This document shows positions 35,249 through 47,831 of a stretch of 64,000 nucleotides of DNA, piece after piece. A program made the translations under genes and the position numbers. The notes under the pieces are model-generated. The model worked only from the letters and a program-made list of their open reading frames with translations, had not been told where the DNA came from and did no database searches. Origin of the DNA: Siphonodentalium dalli (taxonomy: Eukaryota; Mollusca; Scaphopoda; Gadilida; Siphonodentaliidae); NCBI GenBank assembly GCA_032622095.1, contig CP136064.1:257529863-257593862 (forward strand), given 5' to 3'. Every line of letters starts with the position of its first letter. Position 1 is the stretch's first letter.

Positions 35249-38200
35249 TTATACTTCCATATTTTAATATGGAAGTATATTGTTATTCAATTTATTATTT
35301 TTCTCCTCTATTATTATTATTCTAAGCAATTTTTCAACTCTTATATCTCCGGAAGTACAAGAGATAGGGAGCTGAAATTTCGTATGCATATAGACCTATA
35401 CTATTTCTAACTAATAAGAGTATATAGGATGTTGTCCACGATTGGTTTACAGAGTTATCTCCCTTTTTGTGAAAAAATGGGGTTGCTGTATCTCGAAAAG
35501 TATGAGCAGCAGAGACTAAAAATTTGGACCATATGTAGAACTCAGGATTCCCTATTGAATCCATACATTATAATTTATGTCCGCGCTTTTTCTACAGAGT
35601 TGTCGCCCATGATTCGCAAAATTCGATTTATTTCATATCATGTAACCGCCTATAACATGCACGGTATCCATATTTGAGAGATTTTATGTAGTTACCCGTT
35701 ATCAACTTGCTACGAAAACAAGTTTTGAACAGGGACGGACTTATATTTTTGGGTTTTGGGTGGGGGCAAAATTTTCGCAATTTTTTTTTCCGATGATTTC
35801 AACTATTTTTACTGTCGTGTATCTATAGGGTGTACTAATGATCCTCCTGAAAGAATTTTGTAAATCGGTTGAGAAATGTCCAAGTTACAGACCATCGAAA
35901 ATTGTATTCATACATCGATTGAGGAGAAAGTGCTTGTGGACAAAACTCCTCCTAGACGACGCACGCGAACTGGATTTGGTCTATGTGAGCGTGTTATCCA
36001 TAGAAAGAAGACGAAATGGTGCAATTTTGACGAAGATCCAAAAACATTGGTCCATATTAGGGAGGGGGCAAAAATTGTCATATTTTTTTGGTCTCCGATT
36101 TGAACCAAAATTGTTGTGAAGTATCTATAAGATGTACCGAGTGAAATTATGAGTGAATTTTGTGAATCGGTTGAAAAATGTAGAAATTGTGGCCCCTTCA
36201 TTTTTTTCAAGTTTACAGAAGATGCACTATGAATTCAAATTCCTTCAACCAATCGTCAATTGTTTAGTGTCATTCGGTGGGGAATTTATAATACTTTTAA
36301 ACGATTACCGACTTGCCTTATTATGTCGATGGAAGCCAGATATAATCGAAATGTATGTACTGAACAGCATTAATATAGGTCTATATAGTAGAATATCGCC
36401 ACAATATCTTACTAGAACCCTACTAAATATTAAAGGGGCATCAAATGCGAACACAATGACGCAAAAATTAGCTCGATATCTCGAAGATTGGCCGAGATAT
36501 GGCGACTTTTCTACACGCATCACCTAATTCCGAGGCAAGGGTGGGGGTCACACCAGAACGTTCCAACTGAACACAGAAATGTCAATAAACCATACTATCG
36601 ACATACCAATCAATTCCGTGCGAATCCCTTATTATACTTCCATATTTTAATATGGAAGTATATTGTTATTCAATTTATTATTTTTCTCCTCTATTATTAT
36701 TATTCTAAGCAATTTTTCAACTCTTATATCTCCGGAAGTACAAGAGATAGGGAGCTGAAATTTCGTATGCATATAGACCTATACTATTTCTAACTAATAA
36801 GAGTATATAGGATGTTGTCCACGATTGGTTTACAGAGTTATCTCCCTTTTTGTGAAAAAATGGGGTTGCTGTATCTCGAAAAGTATGAGCAGCAGAGACT
36901 AAAAATTTGGACCATATGTAGAACTCAGGATTCCCTATTGAATCCATACATTATAATTTATGTCCGCGCTTTTTCTACAGAGTTGTCGCCCATGATTCGC
37001 AAAATTCGATTTATTTCATATCATGTAACCGCCTATAACATGCACGGTATCCATATTTGAGAGATTTTATGTAGTTACCCGTTATCAACTTGCTACGAAA
37101 ACAAGTTTTGAACAGGGACGGACTTATATTTTTGGGTTTTGGGTGGGGGCAAAATTTTCGCAATTTTTTTTTCCGATGATTTCAACTATTTTTACTGTCG
37201 TGTATCTATAGGGTGTACTAATGATCCTCCTGAAAGAATTTTGTAAATCGGTTGAGAAATGTCCAAGTTACAGACCATCGAAAATTGTATTCATACATCG
37301 ATTGAGGAGAAAGTGCTTGTGGACAAAACTCCTCCTAGACGACGCACGCGAACTGGATTTGGTCTATGTGAGCGTGTTATCCATAGAAAGAAGACGAAAT
37401 GGTGCAATTTTGACGAAGATCCAAAAACATTGGTCCATATTAGGGAGGGGCAAAAATTGTCATATTTTTTTGGTCTCCGATTTGAACCAAAATTGTTGTG
37501 AAGTATCTATAAGATGTACCGAGTGAAATTATGAGTGAATTTTGTGAATCGGTTGAAAAATGTAGAAATTGTGGCCCCTTCATTTTTTTCAAGTTTACAG
37601 AAGATGCACTATGAATTCAAATTCCTTCAACCAATCGTCAATTGTTTAGTGTCATTCGGTGGGGAATTTATAATACTTTTAAACGATTACCGACTTGCCT
37701 TATTATGTCGATGGAAGCCAGATATAATCGAAATGTATGTACTGAACAGCATTAATATAGGTCTATATAGTAGAATATCGCCACAATATCTTACTAGAAC
37801 CCTACTAAATATTAAAGGGGCATCAAATGCGAACACAATGACGCAAAAATTAGCTCGATATCTCGAAGATTGGCCGAGATATGGCGACTTTTCTACACGC
37901 ATCACCTAATTCCGAGGCAAGGGTGGGGGTCACACCAGAACGTTCCAACTGAACACAGAAATGTCAATAAACCATACTATCGACATACCAATCAATTCCG
38001 TGCGAATCCCTTATTATACTTCCATATTTTAATATGGAAGTATATTGTTATTCAATTTATTATTTTTCTCCTCTATTATTATTATTCTAAGCAATTTTTC
38101 AACTCTTATATCTCCGGAAGTACAAGAGATAGGGAGCTGAAATTTCGTATGCATATAGACCTATACTATTTCTAACTAATAAGAGTATATAGGATGTTGT

Positions 38201-41200
38201 CCACGATTGGTTTACAGAGTTATCTCCCTTTTTGTGAAAAAATGGGGTTGCTGTATCTCGAAAAGTATGAGCAGCAGAGACTAAAAATTTGGACCATATG
38301 TAGAACTCAGGATTCCCTATTGAATCCATACATTATAATTTATGTCCGCGCTTTTTCTACAGAGTTGTCGCCCATGATTCGCAAAATTCGATTTATTTCA
38401 TATCATGTAACCGCCTATAACATGCACGGTATCCATATTTGAGAGATTTTATGTAGTTACCCGTTATCAACTTGCTACGAAAACAAGTTTTGAACAGGGA
38501 CGGACTTATATTTTTGGGTTTTGGGTGGGGGCAAAATTTTCGCAATTTTTTTTTCCGATGATTTCAACTATTTTTACTGTCGTGTATCTATAGGGTGTAC
38601 TAATGATCCTCCTGAAAGAATTTTGTAAATCGGTTGAGAAATGTCCAAGTTACAGACCATCGAAAATTGTATTCATACATCGATTGAGGAGAAAGTGCTT
38701 GTGGACAAAACTCCTCCTAGACGACGCACGCGAACTGGATTTGGTCTATGTGAGCGTGTTATCCATAGAAAGAAGACGAAATGGTGCAATTTTGACGAAG
38801 ATCCAAAAACATTGGTCCATATTAGGGAGGGGGCAAAAATTGTCATATTTTTTTGGTCTCCGATTTGAACCAAAATTGTTGTGAAGTATCTATAAGATGT
38901 ACCGAGTGAAATTATGAGTGAATTTTGTGAATCGGTTGAAAAATGTAGAAATTGTGGCCCCTTCATTTTTTTCAAGTTTACAGAAGATGCACTATGAATT
39001 CAAATTCCTTCAACCAATCGTCAATTGTTTAGTGTCATTCGGTGGGGAATTTATAATACTTTTAAACGATTACCGACTTGCCTTATTATGTCGATGGAAG
39101 CCAGATATAATCGAAATGTATGTACTGAACAGCATTAATATAGGTCTATATAGTAGAATATCGCCACAATATCTTACTAGAACCCTACTAAATATTAAAG
39201 GGGCATCAAATGCGAACACAATGACGCAAAAATTAGCTCGATATCTCGAAGATTGGCCGAGATATGGCGACTTTTCTACACGCATCACCTAATTCCGAGG
39301 CAAGGGTGGGGGTCACACCAGAACGTTCCAACTGAACACAGAAATGTCAATAAACCATACTATCGACATACCAATCAATTCCGTGCGAATCCCTTATTAT
39401 ACTTCCATATTTTAATATGGAAGTATATTGTTATTCAATTTATTATTTTTCTCCTCTATTATTATTATTCTAAGCAATTTTTCAACTCTTATATCTCCGG
39501 AAGTACAAGAGATAGGGAGCTGAAATTTCGTATGCATATAGACCTATACTATTTCTAACTAATAAGAGTATATAGGATGTTGTCCACGATTGGTTTACAG
39601 AGTTATCTCCCTTTTTGTGAAAAAATGGGGTTGCTGTATCTCGAAAAGTATGAGCAGCAGAGACTAAAAATTTGGACCATATGTAGAACTCAGGATTCCC
39701 TATTGAATCCATACATTATAATTTATGTCCGCGCTTTTTCTACAGAGTTGTCGCCCATGATTCGCAAAATTCGATTTATTTCATATCATGTAACCGCCTA
39801 TAACATGCACGGTATCCATATTTGAGAGATTTTATGTAGTTACCCGTTATCAACTTGCTACGAAAACAAGTTTTGAACAGGGACGGACTTATATTTTTGG
39901 GTTTTGGGTGGGGGCAAAATTTTCGCAATTTTTTTTTCCGATGATTTCAACTATTTTTACTGTCGTGTATCTATAGGGTGTACTAATGATCCTCCTGAAA
40001 GAATTTTGTAAATCGGTTGAGAAATGTCCAAGTTACAGACCATCGAAAATTGTATTCATACATCGATTGAGGAGAAAGTGCTTGTGGACAAAACTCCTCC
40101 TAGACGACGCACGCGAACTGGATTTGGTCTATGTGAGCGTGTTATCCATAGAAAGAAGACGAAATGGTGCAATTTTGACGAAGATCCAAAAACATTGGTC
40201 CATATTAGGGAGGGGGCAAAAATTGTTATATTTTTTTGGTCTCCGATTTGAACCAAAATTGTTGTGAAGTATCTATAAGATGTACCGAGTGAAATTATGA
40301 GTGAATTTTGTGAATCGGTTGAAAAATGTAGAAATTGTGGCCCCTTCATTTTTTTCAAGTTTACAGAAGATGCACTATGAATTCAAATTCCTTCAACCAA
40401 TCGTCAATTGTTTAGTGTCATTCGGTGGGGAATTTATAATACTTTTAAACGATTACCGACTTGCCTTATTATGTCGATGGAAGCCAGATATAATCGAAAT
40501 GTATGTACTGAACAGCATTAATATAGGTCTATATAGTAGAATATCGCCACAATATCTTACTAGAACCCTACTAAATATTAAAGGGGCATCAAATGCGAAC
40601 ACAATGACGCAAAAATTAGCTCGATATCTCGAAGATTGGCCGAGATATGGCGACTTTTCTACACGCATCACCTAATTCCGAGGCAAGGGTGGGGGTCACA
40701 CCAGAACGTTCCAACTGAACACAGAAATGTCAATAAACCATACTATCGACATACCAATCAATTCCGTGCGAATCCCTTATTATACTTCCATATTTTAATA
40801 TGGAAGTATATTGTTATTCAATTTATTATTTTTCTCCTCTATTATTATTATTCTAAGCAATTTTTCAACTCTTATATCTCCGGAAGTACAAGAGATAGGG
40901 AGCTGAAATTTCGTATGCATATAGACCTATACTATTTCTAACTAATAAGAGTATATAGGATGTTGTCCACGATTGGTTTACAGAGTTATCTCCCTTTTTG
41001 TGAAAAAATGGGGTTGCTGTATCTCGAAAAGTATGAGCAGCAGAGACTAAAAATTTGGACCATATGTAGAACTCAGGATTCCCTATTGAATCCATACATT
41101 ATAATTTATGTCCGCGCTTTTTCTACAGAGTTGTCGCCCATGATTCGCAAAATTCGATTTATTTCATATCATGTAACCGCCTATAACATGCACGGTATCC

Positions 41201-41434
41201 ATATTTGAGAGATTTTATGTAGTTACCCGTTATCAACTTGCTACGAAAACAAGTTTTGAACAGGGACGGACTTATATTTTTGGGTTTTGGGTGGGGGCAA
41301 AATTTTCGCAATTTTTTTTTCCGATGATTTCAACTATTTTTACTGTCGTGTATCTATAGGGTGTACTAATGATCCTCCTGAAAGAATTTTGTAAATCGGT
41401 TGAGAAATGTCCAAGTTACAGACCATCGAAAATT
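35249..41434 (+). repeat. C2 tandem array, about 4.5 units of 1382-1383 bp
   Basis: Unit starts lie at 35249, 36632, 38014, 39397 and 40780; the last unit breaks off at about 41434 after GACCATCGAAAATT. Units are almost identical. Visible differences include one G fewer in a G-run near 37447 and ATTGTTATATT versus ATTGTCATATT near 40224. Recurrent frames of 124, 101 and 82 codons are shared by all units and overlap minus-strand frames, so they are not treated as genes. Confidence 0.93.
35251..35278 (+). other. C-family 5' terminal palindrome (C2)
   Basis: Perfect 13-bp arms ATACTTCCATATT / AATATGGAAGTAT with a TT centre. Repeated at 36634, 38016, 39399 and 40782. Confidence 0.9.
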
Positions 41435-42800
41435 AAATAATTTGGCTAATGAAGGAGCATGGGAGAGAATGAAGCATAACCGGGGAGGCGACGAAACCAT
41501 GCTGGGTAATGATACCAGGTCGGGGTGGTGAAACCAGGCCCAGGGTGGTGAGACCAGGCTGACCGGTGGCGGATGTAAACGGCAGATTTAGCAAAAAAAA
41601 AAAAAACAAAAAACAAAAAAAAACAAGTCCAGCGGTATAATATTTTTGTTGCATATTCCGAATGGGGAGAGTGGTGCGGACTGAATTTTTTCGCTGGCAT
41701 GTTTTTAATTCCCAATCGTTACCGATCTACGGCATGTACAAGAAAATTACCTATTTTTGGCGCCAAATCTAAACGGGCTAATTGGTGAGCAAGGTTAATG
41801 CAGGAGCAGGTAGTGCGGTATCGCGTAGGTAGGCTCCAAAAGTTTGATAGCTCTGCTATAATAGCAAACTGTCAAACAGCGAGTGAGCTTCCGGTCAGTT
41901 CAGACTTTTTGCAAATTCCAACGAAAATCAAAGGGGGAAAAATTGTCTAAAAATCAAACATCGAGATAAACAAAATTTGAATAGTGGATATGATAGATAG
42001 TACCCAAACGCAACTTATCGATGTCTGCTTAATTTGCGCTAAGGTACAAGGTTTACTCGTGGCGAGGCTTTATAATGTTAACAAGTATATTTAAGTGCTG
42101 TATCACTAAGCTATTTTTCTCGCCAAATCCGACCGAGTTAATGAAGGAGCGATGTAATGCAGGAGCTGGTACGTTGATATATTTTTGGTAACATCCCAAC
42201 GTTTGACCGCTCTACTTACAAAGCAAACCGACCAACGGAAAGCTCGTGTTCAGGTGGGTACATATTGGCAAATTCCACCAAAAACCGAAAGTTCAAAAAT
42301 TCTTGAAAAAAATAAAATATGGAGATAAAATTTTGCTGACGAGTGGATGTGATAGGGGATATCAACGCCCAAGACTGGTGCGATTGCTTAAGTTTCAGAA
42401 CAAAGGATCCACTCGTGGCGACGATATATAGCGTAATGCGTACTACATGCATAGGAATACGCCTACATCGATATATGGCAAAAGTCGAAATTCAAGCAGA
42501 CTAATGAAGGAGTGAGTGAAATGCGTGAGCATGTGTCTCAGTATACCATATATACATCCTGGAAGTTTGACTGTGGTATAAAAGCAATCCGTCTAACAGA
42601 GAACGCGCATCGGTTGATCGAGGCTTTTGGCAACTTCAAGTAAATCTTGCAAAGAAATAAATGAAGAAATCGAGATAACGCGAATTGGATGTGGTCGGTA
42701 CTATCCACGTGCAAATTCGATGATTTTTTTAACTTTTCAAATGAATACGCAATTAGTTAATCAGGATTAAGTGACCGATAGATATTACATGTATTCACTT
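41435..42800. repeat. C2 cargo with degenerate modules of about 360 bp
   Basis: It opens with a G-rich stretch of short direct repeats (GGTGAAACCAGG / GGTGAGACCAGG, 41500-41560) and an A-rich run (41591-41622). Modules then recur near 41764, 42124 and 42484 with CCAAATC(T/C), GCTAATG/GTTAATG and GGAGCAGGTA phrases. They are related to the A-element 3' halves at 13870-14970 and 58420-59200. TTGCATATTCCGAAT (near 41650) also occurs at 58305. No gene was recognised. Confidence 0.55.
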
Positions 42801-42899
42801 ATCATGCAGAAAAATACTCCCGGATGACTGTATACACATAGGAAAATTAATGTGAAGGGTTAACAATATGACTATCTCTTTAAATAACAAGTTTGAAAT

Positions 42900-43625
42900 A
42901 GTTTGTGGGTACAAAATAATAAATATGAATTGAAGATCCATGTCCAGTAAGACTTCTATCAGCTAATGTTGAATGTTTTCGAATATTTTATTATGAAATG
43001 AGATGTTTAATTGGGACAAGTTATTGATTTATTTTTAGAACATACCTGGTCGCTGGTAACAGTAACCACTATTGTTCGTTAGCTAAACAACCACACATTA
43101 TTAGACCAGAAGATATTCGAAATGAAATCAATATTAATCAATAGACTCATTTCCGGACAGAATTCTTGACTCATATTTAATATTTTATACCCTGATAACT
43201 ATATAATACATTAAGTATAGGCTTATAGATATGTGTAGATCAGGGTTAGGCTTAATGTTAACGTTATGGTCAGGATCTGGTTTATAAATTGGGTTAGAAT
43301 TGTGGATATTGTTAATGTTAAAATTGTGACGGTGTCAGTTATGCAAAGGATTTGGTTGTGGGTACGATTGTATGTATGACTAGGCTCATCGAAAGAGTTT
43401 TGGTAATGGTCCAAGGTACGGCTATGAATATGGTTTGCAGGAGGGCAATGTATTTGGTAAGGATATTTTATTGGGTTAGAGTTAAGTGCTGTGGATAGGG
43501 CTGTAGAAATGGTTATGATTATGGATTGGCTGCCAATATTAGGGTTATGGAGTGGTTTATGTGTAAGGATTGGATAGTGGTGGGTAGATGATTAAATTAT
43601 GGATGGTGGTCGGGGATGGGGAATT
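42900..43625 (+). repeat. Degenerate GGTTAG/GTTATGG tract before the C2 3' end
   Basis: G/T-rich plus strand with irregular GGGTTAGGC, GGGTTAG, GGTTATG and GTTAATGTTA motifs, densest from 43240 to 43620. It occupies the same position as the tract at 28730-28945 in C1. It is too irregular for an active telomere array. Confidence 0.6.
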
Positions 43626-43626
43626 T

Positions 43627-43672
43627 ATATGGAAGTATCAAAATTCTGCAGGCCAGAATTTTAACCCTCTAG
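43627..43672 (+). other. C2 3' terminus: ATATGGAAGTAT, 9-bp hairpin, CTAG
   Basis: ATATGGAAGTAT (43627-43638) is followed by the hairpin AAAATTCTG-CAGGC-CAGAATTTT (43640-43662), AACCCT and CTAG (43669-43672), then T. It shares the subterminal motif with C1 but has an unrelated hairpin. Confidence 0.88.
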
Positions 43673-46600
43673 TTATTATTATTATTATACTGGACACTTT
43701 TGCAACCCTTATTACTCGAAAAGTACCAGGAGTAGCACACTAAAACTTGGTACGTATCTTGGGATCAAAGAGTTGTATGCCATCGTCGCATAACGAATAT
43801 TGTCCGCGTTTTCCCCGAGGAGTTATCTCCCTTTATTTGAAAAAATGTCATTTTATTATCTCGGAAATTATAAGAAGCAGAGCATCGAAAATTAGACCGT
43901 ATGCACATCTCGATATGCACTACTGCCCACGGGCATAAAAACTTCGGTCCGCCCTTTCCCTGAAGAGTTACCGCCCATAGTTGGCAAACCTCTATTTTAT
44001 TGTACTCTGTTGTCCTCCCGTATCATTCCAGATAACTGTATTTGGTTTTTGTAGTCGTGTTGACCGTTGTCAGCTTAGTCCGAGGAAGAAAATTTGACAG
44101 GGTTGGACATATATTTTTACACTGGGGTGGGGGCAATATTTTCGCAATTTTTTTTTATTATTGACATTCATCTATTTAAGTATGTAGATTCCCTGAACGA
44201 AAACAAACCCATACCGGAAAGGATTTTTGTAATCCGAGAAGAAATGCAAGAGTTACGGGCCCTCAAAGTTTGCAAGTGTCGGTCCCATGTGCTTGTGACC
44301 CTATCTCCTCCGAAGATGTCGAACTTTGGATGTCGTCTGATATCCCAGTGCGTGCGGTCTGAAGAGAGCACGCGATGGGCCAAATTTTGCCAATGTCGGT
44401 TCAGTGTTGTGGGTCAGGGGAGGGGTGGTCCGGGGTACCAATTTTGTATTCTTCTCAGAATCGGATGAAACTTGGAATATAACATCCATACCGCCAACCG
44501 ATCTAGAAACTGAAAGAATTTCGAAAATCCATTGAAAAATGTCAGAGTTGTGGGCCTTCAAACAATGCAAATTTGGCCCCATATGCTTGTGATCACATCT
44601 CCTCCGAAGATGTCAAACTTTGGATGTCAACTGATACGCCAATGCGTGCGGTCTGAAGAGAGCACGCGATGAGCCAAATTTTGCCAGTGTCGGTTCAGTG
44701 TTGTGGGTCAGGAGAGGGGTGGTCCGGGGTACCAAAATTTATTTCGTCTCCGAATCATATGAAACTTGATATATAACATATACCATACACGTTGATCATA
44801 AAACTGAAAACAGATTGTAAATCCGTTAAAAAATGGCGGAGATTTGGGCCCTCAAACTTTGAATGTGGGCCCGTATTCTTTCCAATAAACAAAATGTTAT
44901 TCGTCTCTGAATCAGACAAAATTTATAAAAAATAATCAATGTAAGTAGCTGATCACAATACTCAAAACAATTTTTAAATCCATTGGAAAATAACGGAGTT
45001 ACGGGCTCTCAAAATTCGCATTTTGGGCCGGGTTTGACTATTTCCCAATCCCGTCACCCAATTTCGAGGCAGGGGTGGGGTCACTCCCAAACACTTGAGA
45101 TCAACCCACACATGTTAAGGGAAAGATATAATCATCCTAATTCATATTTTCCGTCCCTTAACTGCGATTTATTGAGCTCATGATTTGCCCTATTATTATA
45201 CTTCCATGGTGTAACCAAGGAAGTATATTGTTTTTCTACTGCGGCCGTTTTCTGTTTAATTGGAAATACTGAGAAACTAATGGGAGGAGGACCGCGAAAT
45301 CTCTAGCGAATGTAGGCATCTAAGGTCTACTAAAAATAATGCTATCCGGATGTTGGTCCAATATATTTTGACAGAGTTATGGGCCTTTTTCGATTATTTT
45401 TCATTATTATTATTATTATTATACTGGACACTTTTGCAACCCTTATTACTCGAAAAGTACCAGGAGTAGCACACTAAAACTTGGTACGTATCTTGGGATC
45501 AAAGAGTTGTATGCCATCGTCGCATAACGAATATTGTCCGCGTTTTCCCCGAGGAGTTATCTCCCTTTATTTGAAAAAATGTCATTTTATTATCTCGGAA
45601 ATTATAAGAAGCAGAGCATCGAAAATTAGACCGTATGCACATCTCGATATGCACTACTGCCCACGGGCATAAAAACTTCGGTCCGCCCTTTCCCTGAAGA
45701 GTTACCGCCCATAGTTGGCAAACCTCTATTTTATTGTACTCTGTTGTCCTCCCGTATCATTCCAGATAACTGTATTTGGTTTTTGTAGTCGTGTTGACCG
45801 TTGTCAGCTTAGTCCGAGGAAGAAAATTTGACAGGGTTGGACATATATTTTTACACTGGGGTGGGGGCAATATTTTCGCAATTTTTTTTTATTATTGACA
45901 TTCATCTATTTAAGTATGTAGATTCCCTGAACGAAAACAAACCCATACCGGAAAGGATTTTTGTAATCCGAGAAGAAATGCAAGAGTTACGGGCCCTCAA
46001 AGTTTGCAAGTGTCGGTCCCATGTGCTTGTGACCCTATCTCCTCCGAAGATGTCGAACTTTGGATGTCGTCTGATATCCCAGTGCGTGCGGTCTGAAGAG
46101 AGCACGCGATGGGCCAAATTTTGCCAATGTCGGTTCAGTGTTGTGGGTCAGGGGAGGGGTGGTCCGGGGTACCAATTTTGTATTCTTCTCAGAATCGGAT
46201 GAAACTTGGAATATAACATCCATACCGCCAACCGATCTAGAAACTGAAAGAATTTCGAAAATCCATTGAAAAATGTCAGAGTTGTGGGCCTTCAAACAAT
46301 GCAAATTTGGCCCCATATGCTTGTGATCACATCTCCTCCGAAGATGTCAAACTTTGGATGTCAACTGATACGCCAATGCGTGCGGTCTGAAGAGAGCACG
46401 CGATGAGCCAAATTTTGCCAGTGTCGGTTCAGTGTTGTGGGTCAGGAGAGGGGTGGTCCGGGGTACCAAAATTTATTTCGTCTCCGAATCATATGAAACT
46501 TGATATATAACATATACCATACACGTTGATCATAAAACTGAAAACAGATTGTAAATCCGTTAAAAAATGGCGGAGATTTGGGCCCTCAAACTTTGAATGT

Positions 46601-47831
46601 GGGCCCGTATTCTTTCCAATAAACAAAATGTTATTCGTCTCTGAATCAGACAAAATTTATAAAAAATAATCAATGTAAGTAGCTGATCACAATACTCAAA
46701 ACAATTTTTAAATCCATTGGAAAATAACGGAGTTACGGGCTCTCAAAATTCGCATTTTGGGCCGGGTTTGACTATTTCCCAATCCCGTCACCCAATTTCG
46801 AGGCAGGGGTGGGGTCACTCCCAAACACTTGAGATCAACCCACACATGTTAAGGGAAAGATATAATCATCCTAATTCATATTTTCCGTCCCTTAACTGCG
46901 ATTTATTGAGCTCATGATTTGCCCTATTATTATACTTCCATGGTGTAACCAAGGAAGTATATTGTTTTTCTACTGCGGCCGTTTTCTGTTTAATTGGAAA
47001 TACTGAGAAACTAATGGGAGGAGGACCGCGAAATCTCTAGCGAATGTAGGCATCTAAGGTCTACTAAAAATAATGCTATCCGGATGTTGGTCCAATATAT
47101 TTTGACAGAGTTATGGGCCTTTTTCGATTATTTTTCATTATTATTATTATTATTATACTGGACACTTTTGCAACCCTTATTACTCGAAAAGTACCAGGAG
47201 TAGCACACTAAAACTTGGTACGTATCTTGGGATCAAAGAGTTGTATGCCATCGTCGCATAACGAATATTGTCCGCGTTTTCCCCGAGGAGTTATCTCCCT
47301 TTATTTGAAAAAATGTCATTTTATTATCTCGGAAATTATAAGAAGCAGAGCATCGAAAATTAGACCGTATGCACATCTCGATATGCACTACTGCCCACGG
47401 GCATAAAAACTTCGGTCCGCCCTTTCCCTGAAGAGTTACCGCCCATAGTTGGCAAACCTCTATTTTATTGTACTCTGTTGTCCTCCCGTATCATTCCAGA
47501 TAACTGTATTTGGTTTTTGTAGTCGTGTTGACCGTTGTCAGCTTAGTCCGAGGAAGAAAATTTGACAGGGTTGGACATATATTTTTACACTGGGGTGGGG
47601 GCAATATTTTCGCAATTTTTTTTTATTATTGACATTCATCTATTTAAGTATGTAGATTCCCTGAACGAAAACAAACCCATACCGGAAAGGATTTTTGTAA
47701 TCCGAGAAGAAATGCAAGAGTTACGGGCCCTCAAAGTTTGCAAGTTTCGGTCCAGTATTGTGGGTCAGGGGAGGGGTGGTCTGCGGTACCAATTTTTAAT
47801 TCTTCTCCGAATCATATGAAATTTGGGATAT
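43673..47831 (+). repeat. A1 array, second, last segment
   Basis: It resumes mid-unit at (TTA)n-TACTGGACAC. Unit starts lie at 45196 and 46930 (1734 bp), and the last unit carries the same 117-bp deletion as array 1 (junction near 47747) before passing into cargo at about 47832. Array-2 variants are present throughout, including CTTCGGTCC in the last unit, where array 1 has CTTGGGTCC. Confidence 0.9.

Larger units (their letters stand above)
35249..43672 (+). mobile_element. C-family Helitron-like element C2 (8.4 kb)
   Basis: It starts TTATACTTCCATAT after CATTA of the A1 unit. The 5' palindrome is at 35251-35278, followed by about 4.5 tandem units of 1382-1383 bp, cargo with degenerate 360-bp modules (41435-42760), a GGTTA-type tract, and a 3' end with ATATGGAAGTAT (43627-43638), hairpin and CTAG (43669-43672). 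The 3' motif is the exact inverse of 5' ATACTTCCATAT. The A1 unit resumes directly after it. No transposition protein is visible. Confidence 0.75.

Noticed and set aside
42900-43625. Interstitial telomere repeat
   Set aside because: GGGTTAG-like motifs are irregular and sparse, and they lie at a fixed place next to HLE 3' ends.
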